Assembly (NCBI RefSeq): GCF_051014445.1
Contig: NC_135134.1
Coordinates: 25,919,672-25,983,671 of the forward strand
DNA: 64,000 nt
Direction of reading: 5' to 3'
Origin: Colletes latitarsis
Taxonomy: Eukaryota; Arthropoda; Insecta; Hymenoptera; Colletidae
How positions within the stretch are numbered: position 1 is the stretch's first letter; the number at the start of each line of letters is the position of its first letter. Below the pieces are notes generated by a model that ran no database searches, was not told where the DNA came from, and saw nothing but the letters and a program-made list of their open reading frames with translations. Both the position numbers and the translations under genes were made by a program. Of this stretch, positions 14,113 to 26,950 are shown in pieces.

Positions 14113-14295
14113 AATACGTGATCCTAACGAGAACAAAACCCAGGATCTGGCCATTCAAGTATGCGAAAAATACGAAAGTTTGAGCAAGATGATTGCAAAA
14201 ACCTCACCTAACCAAGACATAACCGGCGTTATCCTCGAAGATATTAATCGGAACCAGGTTTAATTGACCGTTTCGCTGTGGTACCACATAAATAC

Positions 14296-14473
14296 GTGAT
14301 CCTAAAGAGAAAAAAACCCAGGATCTGGCCATTGAAGTAAGCGAAAAATGCGAAAGTATGAGCGAGATGATGGCAAATACCAGACCTAACCCTGACATAA
14401 CCGGCGTTATGCTCTAAAATATTAATCGCAACCTGGTTTAATTGACTGTTTCGGTGAGGTACCACTTTACTAC
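14296..14473. repeat. Representative L2-type monomer (178 bp)
   Basis: Phased from 'gtgatcc'. The L2 type is recognised by 'ccacataaatacgtgatc', then 'ctaaagagaaaaaaaccc', and 'caagtaagcgaaaaatg'. About 25 members lie in the L domain, for example near 471, 1,886, 5,427, 14,819, 16,236, 20,135 and 22,082. None is seen in the R domain. Confidence 0.75.
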
Positions 14474-14649
14474 GTGATCCAAACCAGAAAAAGCCCAGGA
14501 TCTGACCAACAAGTAGGCGAAAAATGCGAAGGAATGGGGCAGGTGATTGCAAATACCAGAACTAACCCAGACATAACCGGCGTTCTCTTCTAAAATATTA
14601 ATCGGAACCAGGTTTTATTGACTATTTCAGTGTGATACCACATTAATAC
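14474..14649. repeat. Representative L3-type monomer (176 bp)
   Basis: Phased from 'gtgatcc'. The L3 type is recognised by 'accactttactacgtgatc', 'ctgaccaacaagtaggcg' and 'gaaggaatggggcag'. It almost always follows an L2 monomer. The 'ccaacaag' arm makes it a base shorter than monomers with 'ccattcaag'. Confidence 0.72.
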
Positions 14650-14827
14650 CTGATCCAAACGAGAACAAAACCCAGGATCTGGCCATTCAAGTATGCGAAA
14701 AATATGAAAGTATGAGCTAGATGATTGCAAAAATCACAACTAACCAAGACATAACCGGCGTAATCCACTAAAATATTAATCGGAACCAGGTTTAATTGAC
14801 TGTTTCACTGTGGTACCACATAAATAC
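14650..14827. repeat. Representative L1-type monomer (178 bp)
   Basis: The L1 type is recognised by 'gttttattgactatttcag', 'gtgataccacattaatac' and 'gagaacaaaacccagg'. Its 'gtgatacc' replaces the 'gtggtacc' of most other types and so destroys the 12 bp palindrome described elsewhere. L1 typically follows L3 and precedes L2. Confidence 0.72.
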
Positions 14828-16724
14828 GTGATCCTAAAGAGAAAAAAACCCAGGATCTGGCCATTCAAGTAAGCGAAAAATGCGAAAGTATGAGCTAGAT
14901 GATGGCAAATACCAGACCTAACCCTGACATAACCGGCGTTATGCTCTAAAATATTAATGGCAACCTTGTTTAATTGACTGTTTCGGTATAGTACCACTTT
15001 ACTACGTGATCCAAACCAGAAAAAGCCCAGGATCTGACCAACGAGTAGGCGAAAAATGCGAAGGAATGGGGCAGATGATTGCAAATACCAGAACTAACCC
15101 AGACATAACCGGCGTTATCTTCTAAAATATTAATCGGAACCAGGTTTTATTGACTATTTCAGTGTGATACCACATAAATACGTGATCCTAAAGAGAAAAA
15201 AACCCAGGCTCTGGCCATTCAAGTAAGCGAAATATGTGAAATTATGAGCTAGATGATGGCAAATACCAGGCGTTACCCTGACATAACCGGCGTTATGCTC
15301 TAAAATATTAATCGCAACCTGGTTTAATTGACTGTTTCGGTGAGGTACCACTTTACTACGTGATCCAAACCAGAAAAAGCCCAGGATATGACCAACAAGT
15401 AGGCGAAAAATGCGAAAGTGTGAGGCAGATGATTGCAAAAACCACAACTAACCCAGACAAAACCGGCGTTCTCCTCTGAAATATTAATCGGAAGCAGGTG
15501 TATTTGCCTGCTTCAGTGTGGTACCACATTACTACGTGATCCAAATCAGAAAAAGCCCAGGAGCTGTTCTACAGGAATGCGAAAGATGCGAAAGTATGAG
15601 GCAGATGATTGCAAATACCAGACGCAACCCAGACATAACCGGTGTCATCCTCTAAAATATTGATCGAATACAGGTTGAATTGACTATTTCAGTGTGGCAG
15701 CACATTAATACGTTAAACTAACCAGAAAAAAACCCAGGATTTGGCCATTCAAGTATGAGAAAGGTGCGAAAGTATAAGCTAGATGATGGCAAATACTAGA
15801 CCTAACCCAGACATAACCGGCGTTATCCTCTAAAATACTAATCGGAACCAGGTTTAGTTGACTGTTACAGGGTGGTAAGACATTACTACGTGATCCAAAA
15901 CAGAAAAAGCCCAGGATCTGGCTATTCAAGTATGCGAAAAATGCGAAAGTATGAGCTAGATGATGGCAAATACCACAACTAACCCAGACATAACCGGCGT
16001 TATGCTCTAAAATATTAATCGGAACCAGGTTTTATTGACTATTTCAGTGTGATACCACATTAATACGTGATCCTAACCAGAACAAAACCCAGGATCAGGC
16101 CATTCAAGTATGCGAAAAATACGAAAGAATGAGCTAGATGATTGCAAAAACCACAACTAACCCAGACATAACCGGCGTTATCCACTAAAATATTAATCGG
16201 AACCAGGTTTAATTGACTGTTTCACTGTGGTACCACATAAATACGTGATCCGAAAAAGAAAAAAACCCAGGATCTGGCCATTCAAGTAAGCGAAAAATGC
16301 GAAAGTATGAGCTAGATGATGGCAAATACCAGAGCTAACCCTGACATAACCGGCGTTATGCTCTAAAATATTAATCGCAACCTGGTTTAATTGACTGTTT
16401 CGGTGTAGTACCACTTTACTACGTGATCCAAACCAGAAAAAGCCCAGGATCTGACCAACAAGTAGGCGAAAAATGCGAAGGAATGGGGCAGATGATTGCA
16501 AATACCAGAACTAACCCAGACATAACCGGCGTTATCTTCTAAAATATTAATCGGAACCAGGTTTTATTGACTATTTCAGTGTGATACCACATTAATAAGT
16601 GATGCTAACCAGAACAAAACCCAGGATGTGGCCATTCAAGTCTGCGAAAAATGCGAAAGTATGTGCTAGATGATTGCAAAAACCACAACTAACCCAGACA
16701 TAACCGGCGTTATCCTCTAAAGTA

Positions 16725-17510
16725 TTAATCGCAACCGGGTTTAATTGACTGTTTCGGGGTGGTACCGCATTACTACGTGATCCAAACCAGAAAAAGGCGA
16801 GGATCTGGCCGACAAGTATGCGAAACATGCGAAAGTACGAGCCAGATGAGGGCAAATACGAGACCAAACCCAGACGTAACCGGCGGTATCCTCTAAAATA
16901 TTAATCGCAACCAGGTTCAATTGACTGTTTCGTTGTGGAACCACATTACTACGGGTTCCAAACCAGAAAATACCCAGGATTTGGCCAAAAAGTATGCGAA
17001 AAACGCGAAAGTACGAGCAAGATTGGGGCAAATCCCAGACCAAAACGAAACATAGCCGGCGTTATCCTCTAAAATATTAATCGCAACCAGGTTTAATTGA
17101 CTGTTTCGGTGTGGAAACACATTACCACGGGATACAAGCCAGAAAAAAACCCAGGATCTGGCCGACAAGTATGCGAAAATTGCGAAAGTACGAGCCAGAT
17201 GATTGCAAATACCAGAACAAACCCAGCCATAAACAGCGTTATCCTCTGAAATATTAATCGGAACCTGGTTTAATTGACTTATTCAGTGTGGTACCACATT
17301 ACTACGTGGTCCAAGCCAGGAAAAGGCCAGGATGTGGCCAACAAGTATTGGAAAATTGCGAAAGTACGAGCCAGATGAGGGCAAATACCAGACCTAACCC
17401 AGACATAACCGGCGTTATCCTCTAAAATATTAAGCGCAAACAGGTTTACTTGACTGTTTCGGTGTGGTACCGCATTACTACGTGATCCAAACCAGGGAAA
17501 GGCGAGGATC
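16725..17510. repeat. M-type block embedded in the L domain, copy 1
   Basis: About 4.5 monomers with M-domain signatures ('attaatcgcaacc', 'gccagatgagggcaaata', 'ccgcattactacgtg', 'tactacgggttcc', 'aaaaaggcgaggatctgg') lie between L-type monomers. The left junction is in the 'ctctaaagtattaatcgcaa' region and the right is just before 'ctgaccaacaagtaggcg'. Both junctions are inside monomers, so the block came in by recombination or conversion rather than by gradual drift. Confidence 0.78.
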
Positions 17511-19428
17511 TGACCAACAAGTAGGCGAAAAATGCGAAGGAATGGGGCAGGTGATTAATGCAAATACCAGAACTAACCCAGACATAATCGGCGTTCTCTT
17601 CTAAAATATTAATCGGAACCAGGTTTTATTGACTATTTCAGTGTGATACCACATTAATACGTGATCCAAACGAGAACAAAACCCAGGATCTGGCCATTCA
17701 AGTATGCGAAAAATATGAAAGTATGAGCCAGATGATTGCAAAAACCACAACTAACCAAGACATAACCGGCGTTATCCTCTAAAATATTAATCGGAACCAG
17801 GTTTAATTGACTGTTTCACTGTGGTACCACATAAATACGTGAACCTATAGAGAAAAAAACCCAGGATCTGGCCATTCAAGTAAGCGAAAAATGCGAAAGT
17901 ATGAGCTAGATGATGGCAAATACCAGGCGTTACCCTGACATAACCGGCGTTATGCTCTAAAATATTAATCGCAACCTGGTTTAATTGACTGTTTCGGTGA
18001 GGTACCACTTTACAACGTGATCCAAATCAGAAAAATCCCAGGATATGACCAACAAGTAGGCGAAAAATGCGAAGGAATGGGGCAGATGATTGCAAAAACC
18101 ACAACTAACCCAGACAAAACCGGCGTTCTCCTCTGAAATATTAATCGGAAGCAGGTTTAATTGACTGTTTCACTGTGGTCCCACATAAATACGTGAACCT
18201 AAAGAGAAAAAAACCCAGGATCTGGCCATTCAAGTATACGAAAAATGGGAAAGTATGTGCTACATGATTGCAAAAACCACAACTATCCCAGACATAACCG
18301 TCGATCTCCTCTAAAATATTAATCGGAACCAGGTTTAATTGACTCTTTCACTGTGGTACCACATAAATACGTGATCCTACAGAGAAAAGACCCAGGATCT
18401 GGCCATTCAAGTAAGCGAAAAATGCGAAAGTATGAGCTACATGATGGCAAATACCAGGCGTTACCCTGACATAACCGGCGTTATGCTCTAAAATATTATT
18501 CGCAACCTGGTTTAATTGACTGTTTCGGTGCGTTACCACTTTACAACGTGATCCAAACCAGAAAAAGCCCAGGATATGACCAAGAAGTAGGCGAAAAATG
18601 CGAAGGAATGGGGCAGATGATTGCAAATACCAGAACTAACCCAGACATAACAGGCGTCATCTTCAAAAATATTAATCGGAAGCAGGTTTAATTGACTGCT
18701 TCAGTGTGATACCACATTAATACGTGATCCTAACCGGAAGAAAACCCAGGATCTGGCCATTCAAGTATGCGAAAAATGCGAAAGTATGTGCTAGATGATT
18801 GCAAAAACCACAACTAACCCAGACATAACCGGCGTTATCCACTAAAATATTAATCGGAACCAGGTTTAATTGACTGTTTCACTGTGGTCCCACATAAATA
18901 CGTGAACCTAAAGAGAAAAAAACCCAGGATCTGGCCATTCAAGTAAGCGAAAAATGCGAAAGTATGAGCTAGATGATGGCAAATACCAGAGCTAACCCTG
19001 ACATAACCGGCGTTATGCTCTAAAATATTAATCGCAACCTGGTTTAATTGACTGTTTCGGTGTAGTACCACTTTACTACGTGATCCAAACCAGAAAAAGC
19101 CCAGGATCTGACCAACAAGTAGGCGAAAAATGCGAAGGAATGGGGCAGATGATTGCAAATACCAGAACTAACCCAGACGTAACCGGCGTTATCTTCTAAA
19201 ATATTAATCGGAACCATGTTTTATTGACTATTTCAGTGTGATACCACATTAATACGTGATCCAAACGAGAACAAAACCCAGGATCTGGCCATTCAAGTAT
19301 GCGAAAAATACGAAAGTATGAGCAAGATGGTTGCAAAAACCTCACCTAACCAAGACATAACCGCCGTTATCCTCGAAAATATTAATCAGAACCAGGTTTA
19401 ATTGACTGTTTCACTGTGGTACCACATA

Positions 19429-22400
19429 AATACGTGATCCTAACGAGAACAAAACCCAGGATCTGGCCATTCAAGTATGCGAAAAATACGAAAGTTTGAG
19501 CAAGATGATTGCAAAAACCTCACCTAACCAAGACATAACCGGCGTTATCCTCGAAAATATTAATCGGAACCAGGTTTAATTGACCGTTTCGCTGTGGTAC
19601 CACATAAATACGTGATCCTAAAGAGAAAAAAACCCAGGATCTGGCCATTGAAGTAAGCGAAAAATGCGAAAGTATGAGCGAGATGATGGCAAATACCAGA
19701 CCTAACCCTGACATAACCGGCGTTATGCTCTAAAATATTAATCGCAACCTGGTTTAATTGACTGCTTCGGTGAGGTACCACTTTACTACGTGATCCAAAC
19801 CAGAAAAAGCCCAGGATCTGACCAACAAGTAGGCGAAAAATGCGAAGGAATGGGGCAGGTGATTGCAAATACCAGAACTAACCCAGACATAACCGGCGTT
19901 CTCTTCTAAAATATTAATCGGAACCAGGTTTTATTGACTATTTCAGTGTGATACCACATTAATACCTGATCCAAACGAGAACAAAACCCAGGATCTGGCC
20001 ATTCAAGTATGCGAAAAATATGAAAGTATGAGCTAGATGATTGCAAAAATCACAACTAACCAAGACATAACCGGCGTAATCCACTAAAATATTAATCGGA
20101 ACCAGGTTTAATTGACTGTTTCACTGTGGTACCACATAAATACGTGATCCTAAAGAGAAAAAAACCCAGGATCTGGCCATTCAAGTAAGCGAAAAATGCG
20201 AAAGTATGAGCTAGATGATGGCAAATACCAGACCTAACCCTGACATAACCGGCGTTATGCTCTAAAATATTAATGGCAACCTTGTTTAATTGACTGTTTC
20301 GGTATAGTACCACTTTACTACGTGATCCAAACCAGAAAAAGCCCAGGATCTGACCAACGAGTAGGCGAAAAATGCGAAGGAATGGGGCAGATGATTGCAA
20401 ATACCAGAACTAACCCAGACATAACCGGCGTTATCTTCTAAAATATTAATCGGAACCAGGTTTTATTGACTATTTCAGTGTGATACCACATAAATACGTG
20501 ATCCTAAAGAGAAAAAAACCCAGGCTCTGGCCATTCAAGTAAGCGAAATATGTGAAATTATGAGCTAGATGATGGCAAATACCAGGCGTTACCCTGACAT
20601 AACCGGCGTTATGCTCTAAAATATTAATCGCAACCTGGTTTAATTGACTGTTTCGGTGAGGTACCACTTTACTACGTGATCCAAACCAGAAAAAGCCCAG
20701 GATATGACCAACAAGTAGGCGAAAAATGCGAAAGTGTGAGGCAGATGATTGCAAAAACCACAACTAACCCAGACAAAACCGGCGTTCTCCTCTGAAATAT
20801 TAATCGGAAGCAGGTGTATTTGCCTGCTTCAGTGTGGTACCACATTACTACGTGATCCAAATCAGAAAAAGCCCAGGAGCTGTTCTACAGGAATGCGAAA
20901 GATGCGAAAGTATGAGGCAGATGATAGCAAATACCAGACGCAACCCAGACATAACCGGTGTCATCCTCTAAAATATTGATCGAATACAGGTTGAATTGAC
21001 TATTTCAGTGTGGCAGCACATTAATACGTTAAACTAACCAGAAAAAAACCCAGGATTTGGCCATTCAAGTATGAGAAAGGTGCGAAAGTATGAGCTAGAT
21101 GATGGCAAATACCAGACCTAACCCAGACATAACCGGCGTTATCCTCTAAAATACTAATCGGAACCAGGTTTAGTTGACTGTTACAGGGTGGTAAGACATT
21201 ACTACGTGATCCAAAACAGAAAATGCCCAGGATCTGGCTATTCAAGTATGCGAAAAATGCGAAAGTATGAGCTAGATGATGGCAAATACCAGACCTATCC
21301 CAGACATAACCGTCGATCTCCTCTAAAATATTAATCGGAACCAGTATTTATTGACTGTTTCACTGTGGTACCACATAAATACGTGATCCTAAAGAGAAAA
21401 AAACCCAGGCTCTGGCCATTCAAGTAAGCGAAATATGTGAAAGTATGAGCTAGATGATGGCAAATACCACAACTAACCCAGACATAACCGGCGTTATGCT
21501 CTAAAATATTAATCGCAACCTGGTTTAATTGACTGTTTCGGTGAGGTACCACTTTACTACGTGATCCAAACCAGAAAAATCCCAGGATATGACCAACAAG
21601 TAGGCGAAAAATGCGAAAGTGTGAGGCAGATGATTGCAAAAACCACAACTAACCCAGACAAAACCGGCGTTCTCCTCTAAAATATGAATCGGAAGCAGGT
21701 TTATTTGACTGCTTCAGTGTGGTACCTCATTACTACGTGATTCAAATCAGAAAAAGCCCAGGATCTGGCCAACAAGTATGCGAAAAATGAGAAGGAATGA
21801 AGCAGATGATTGCAAATACCAGAACTAACCCAGACATAACCGGCGATATCTTCTAAAATATTAATCGGAACCAGGTTTTATTGACTATTTCAGTGTGATA
21901 CCACATTAATACGTGATCCTAACCAGAACAAAACCCAGGATCAGGCCATTCAAGTATGCGAAAAATACGAAAGAATGAGCTAGATGATTGCAAAAACCAC
22001 AACTAACTCAGACATAACCGGCGTTATCCACTAAAATATTAATCGGAACCAGGTTTAATTGACTGTTTCACTGTGGTACCACATAAATACGTGATCCGAA
22101 AAAGAAAAAAACCCAGGATCTGGCCATTCAAGTAAGCGAAAAATGCGAAAGTATGAGCTAGATGATGGCAAATACCAGAGCTAACCCTGACATAACCGGC
22201 GTTATGCTCTAAAATATTAATCGCAACCTGGTTTAATTGACTGTTTCGGTGTAGTACCACTTTACTACGTGATCCAAACCAGAAAAAGCCCAGGATCTGA
22301 CCAACAAGTAGGCGAAAAATGCGAGGGAATGGGGCAGATGATTGCAAATACCAGAACTAACCCAGACATAACCGGCGTTATCTTCTAAAATATTAATCGG

Positions 22401-24917
22401 AACCAGGTTTTATTGACTATTTCAGTGTGATACCACATTAATAAGTGATGCTAACCAGAACAAAACCCAGGATGTGGCCATTCAAGTCTGCGAAAAATGC
22501 GAAAGTATGTGCTAGATGATTGCAAAAACCACAACTAACCCAGACATAACCGGCGTTATCCTCTAAAGTATTAATCGCAACCGGGTTTAATTGACTGTTT
22601 CGGGGTGGTACCGCATTACTACGTGATCCAAACCAGAAAAAGGCGAGGATCTGGCCAACAAGTATGCGAAACATGCGAAAGTACCAGCCAGATGAGGGCA
22701 AATACGAGACCAAACCCAGACGTAACCGGCGGTATCCTCTAAAATATTAATCGCAACCAGGTTCAATTGACTGTTTCGTTGTGGAACCACATTACTACGG
22801 GTTCCAAACCAGAAAATACCCAGGATTTGGCCAAAAAGTATGCGAAAAACGCGAAAGTACGAGCAAGATGAGGGCAAATCCCAGACCAAAACGAAACATA
22901 GCCGGCGTTATCCTCTAAAATATTAATCGCAACCAGGTTTAATTGACTGTTTCGGTGTGGAAACACATTACCACGGGATACAAGCCAGAAAAAAACCCAG
23001 GATCTGGCCGACAAGTATGCAAAAATTGCGAAAGTACGAGCCAGATGATAGCAAATACCAGAACATACCCAGCCATAAACAGCGTTATCCTCTGAAATAT
23101 TAATCGGAACCTGGTTTAATTGACTTATTCAGTGTGGTACCACATTACTACGTGGTCCAAGCCAGGAAAAGGCCAGGATGTGGCCAACAAGTATTGGAAA
23201 ATTGCGAAAGTACGAGCCAGATGAGGGCAAATACCAGACCTAACCCAGACATAACCGGCGTTATCCTCTAAAATATTAAGCGCAAACAGGTTTACTTGAC
23301 TGTTTCGGTGTGGTACCGCATTACTACGTGATCCAAACCAGGGAAAGGCGAGGATCTGACCAACAAGTAGGCGAAAAATGCGAAGGAATGGGGCAGGTGA
23401 TTGCAAATACCAGAACTAACCCAGACATAATCGGCGTTCTCTTCTAAAATATTAATCGGAACCAGGTTTTATTGACTATTTCAGTGTGATACCACATTAA
23501 TACGTGATCCAAACGAGAACAAAACCCAGGATCTGGCCATTCAAGTATGCGAAAAATATGAAAGTATGAGCCAGATGATTGCAAAAACCACAACTAACCA
23601 AGACATAACCGGCGTTATCCTCTAAAATATTAATCGGAACCAGGTTTAATTGACTGTTTCACTGTGGTACCACATAAATACGTGAACCTAAAGAGAAAAA
23701 AACCCAGGATCTGGCCATTCAAGTAAGCGAAAAATGCGAAAGTATGAGCTAGATGATGGCAAATACCAGGCGTTACCCTGACATAACCGGCGTTATGCTC
23801 TAAAATATTAATCGCAACCTGGTTTGATTGACTGTTTCGGTGAGGTACCACTTTACAACGTGATCCAAATCAGAAAAATCCCAGGATATGACCAACAAGT
23901 AGGCGAAAAATGCGAAAGTGTGAGGCAGATGATTGCAAAAACCACAACTAACCCAGACAAAACCGGCGTTCTCCTCTGAAATATTAATCGGAAGCAGGTT
24001 TAATTGACTGCTTCAGTGTGGTACCACATTAATACGTGATCCTAACCGGAACAAAACCCAGGATCTGACCAACAAGTAGGCGAAAAATGCGAAGGAATGG
24101 GGCAGATGATTGCAAATACCAGAACTAACCCAGACGTAACCGGCGTTATCTTCTAAAATATTAATCGGAACCAGGTTTTATTGACTATTTCAGTGTGATA
24201 CCACATTAATACGTGATCCTAACCGGAAGAAAACCCAGGATCTGGCCATTCAAGTATGCGAAAAATGCGAAAGTATGTGCTAGATGATTGCAAAAACCAC
24301 AACTAACCCAGACATAACCGGCGTTATCCACTAAAATATTAATCGGAACCAGGTTTAATTGACTGTTTCACTGTGGTCCCACATAAATACGTGAACCTAA
24401 AGAGAAAAAAACCCAGGATCTGGCCATTCAAGTAAGCGAAAAATGCGAAAGTATGAGCTAGATGATGGCAAATACCAGAGCTAACCCTGACATAACCGGC
24501 GTTATGCTCTAAAATATTAATCGCAACCTGGTTTAATTGACTGTTTCGGTGTAGTACCACTTTACTACGTGATCCAAACCAGAAAAAGCCCAGGATCTGA
24601 CCAACAAGTAGGCGAAAAATGCGAAGGAATGGGGCAGATGATTGCAAATACCAGAACTAACCCAGACGTAACCGGCGTTATCTTCTAAAATATTAATCGG
24701 AACCAGGTTTTATTGACTATTTCAGTGTGATACCACATTAATACGTGATCCAAACGAGAACAAAACCCAGGATCTGGCCATTCAAGTATGCGAAAAATAC
24801 GAAAGTATGAGCAAGATGGTGGCAAAAACCTCACCTAACCAAGACATAACCGCCGTTATCCTCGAAAATATTAATCAGAACCAGGTTTAATTGACTGTTT
24901 CACTGTGGTACCACATA
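19429..24917. repeat. 31-monomer higher-order repeat, copy 2 (5,489 bp)
   Basis: Second copy of the preceding unit. Relative to copy 1 it carries about three extra monomers around 21,289-21,818 and lacks two around 24,011-24,194, where copy 1 has 18,168-18,705. All length changes are whole monomers apart from 3 bp, as expected when misaligned sister or homologous arrays exchange in register. Homology to copy 1 runs on to about 24,932, which equals 19,443 in copy 1. Confidence 0.87.
22571..23356. repeat. M-type block embedded in the L domain, copy 2
   Basis: Same block as 16,725-17,510 at offset 5,846, carried along in the 30-mer duplication. Differences are few, for example 'gtaccagcc' near 22,681 for 'gtacgagcc' near 16,835. 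The M block was therefore in place before the duplication. Confidence 0.78.
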
Positions 24918-26950
24918 AATACGTGATCCTAAAGAGAAAAAAACCCAGGATCTGGCCATTCAAGTAAGCGAAATATGTGAAAGTCTGAGCTAGATGATGG
25001 CAAATACCAGGCCTTACCCTGACATAACCGGCGTTATGCTCTAAAATATTAATCGCAACCTGGGTTAATTGACTGTTTCGGTGTGGTACCACTTTACTAC
25101 GTGATCCAAACCAGAAAAAGCCCAGGATATGACCAACAAGTAGGCGAAAAATGCGAAAGTGTGAGCTAGATGATGGCAAATACCAGACCTAACCCTGACA
25201 TAACCGGCGTTATGCTCTAAAATATTAATCGGAACCAGATTTTATTGATTATTTCAGTGTGGTACCACATTAATACCTGATCCTCACCAGAACAAAACCC
25301 AGGGTCTGGCCAACAGGTATGCGAAAAATGCGAAAGTATGAGCCAGATGATTGCAAATACCAGAACTAACCCAGACATAACCGGCGTTATCTTCTAAAAT
25401 ATTAATCGGAACCAGGTTTTATTGACTATTTCAGTGCGGTACCACATTAATACGTGATCCTAAGCAGAACAAAACCCAGGATCTGGCCATTCAAGTATGC
25501 GAAAAATACGAATGTATGAGCCAGATGATTGCAAATACCAGGACTCTCCCAGACATAACCGGCGTTATCCTCTAAAATATTAATCGGAAGCAGGTGTATT
25601 ACTGCTTCAGTGTGGTACCACATTACTACGTGATCCAAATCAGAAAAAACCCAGGAGCTGGTCTACAGGAATGCGAAAGTATGAGGCAGATGATGCCAAA
25701 TAATAGACGCAATCCAGCCATAACCGGTGTCATCCTCTAAAATATTGATCGAATACAGGTTGAATTGACTATTACAGTGTGGCACCACATTAATACGTGA
25801 TACTAACCAGAAAAAAACCCAGGATCTGGCCATTGGAGTATGCGAAAAATGCGAAAGTATGAGCTAGATGATGGCAAATACCAGACCTAACCCAGGCATA
25901 ACCGTCGTTCTCCTCTAAAATATTAATCGGCACCAGGATTTTGTAATTATATTTCAGTGTGGTACCACATTAATACGTGAAACTAACCCGAATAAAACCC
26001 AGGATCTGGCCATTCAAGTATGCGAAAGATGCGAAAGTATGAGCTAGATGATGGCAAATACCAGACCTAACCCAGGCATAACCGTCGATCTCCTCTAAAA
26101 TATTAATCGGAACCAGAATTTATTGATTATATTTCAGTGTGGTACCACATTAATACGTGATCCTAACCAGAACAAAACCCAGGATCTGGCCAACAAGTAT
26201 GCGAAAAATGCGAAAGTATAAGGCAGATGATTGCAAATACCAGACGTAACCCAGACACAACCGGCGTTATTCTTGAAAATATTAATCGGAACCAGGCTTA
26301 ATTGACTGCTTCGCTGTGGTACCATATAAATACGTGATCCTAATCAGAACAAAACCGAGGATATGGCCAACAAGTATCCGAAAAATGCGAAAGTATAAGG
26401 CAGATGATTGCAAATACCAGACGTAACCCAGACACAAACGGCGTTATTCTCGAAAATATTAATCGGAACCAGGCTTAATTGACTGCTTCGCTGTGGTACC
26501 ACATAAATACGTGATCCTAATCAGAACAAAACCTAGGATATGGCCATTCAAGTATGCAAAAAGCGCGAAAGTATGAGCCATATGATTGCAAATACCAGAA
26601 CTAACCCAGACATAATCGGCGTTATCCTCGAAAATGTTAATCCGAACCAGGTTTAATTGACTGTTTCACTGTGGTACCACATTACTACGTGATCCAAATC
26701 TGAAAAAGCCCAGGATCTGGCCAACAAGTATGCGAAAAATGAGAAAGTATGAGCTAGATGATGCCAAAAAGCAGACCTTACCCAGGCATAACCGGCGTTC
26801 CCCCCTAAAATATTAATCGGAACCAGGTTTTATTGATTATTTCAGTGTGGTACCACATTACTACGTGATCCAAACCCGTAATAGCCCTGGATCTGGCCAA
26901 CAAGTATGCGAAAAACGCGAGTGTATGAGCCAGATGATTGCAAATACCAG
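24918..26950. repeat. L-domain mosaic leading to the M domain
   Basis: About 11-12 monomers of mixed L subtypes. It shares minor variants with the 7.5-14 kb mosaic: 'ccattggagta' near 25,833 and 'attatatttcag' near 25,945 and 26,125. A closely similar neighbouring pair with 'ttgactgcttcgctgtggta' occurs near 26,300 and 26,478. Signatures change toward M over about 26,800-26,990. No gene is seen. Confidence 0.75.

Larger units (their letters stand above)
14296..15360. repeat. L2-L3-L1 trimer sub-repeat (period 532 bp)
   Basis: Subtypes follow in the order L2, L3, L1, L2, L3, L1/L2 hybrid, L3. Equivalent positions are 532 bp apart (for example 14,296 and 14,828), or three monomers. The third cycle is shortened by a hybrid monomer at about 15,150-15,190, which skips from L1 to L2. 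The same arrangement recurs 5,316 bp downstream in copy 2 of the 30-mer. Confidence 0.7.
14113..19428. repeat. 30-monomer higher-order repeat, copy 1 (5,316 bp)
   Basis: Matches 19,429-24,917 as a direct tandem duplication. The offset is 5,316 from 14,113 to about 15,972, 5,846 from about 15,985 to 17,553, 5,843 to about 18,168, and 5,489 from about 18,705 to 19,428. Offset steps of +530 and -354 equal three and two monomers. The -3 step is the extra 'taa' in 'gtgattaatgcaaat' near 17,553, absent from the other copy. Point differences are few, for example t/c near 14,446 versus 19,762 and t/a near 15,613 versus 20,929. Confidence 0.88.
1..26950. repeat. Satellite domain L (177 bp monomer family)
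   Basis: About 152 monomers share 'aaccggcgttat', 'ttaatcggaaccagg' or 'ttaatcgcaacctgg', 'gctagatgatggcaaat' or 'gcagatgattgcaaat', and often 'ccattcaagta', which adds one base relative to the R-type 'ttcaacaagta'. At least three recurrent subtypes (L1, L2, L3) occur, together with minor types. The right edge is placed where 'attaatcgcaacc' combined with 'gccagatgagggcaaat' becomes the rule, around 26,950; the transition is a mosaic over a few hundred bases. Confidence 0.88.
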
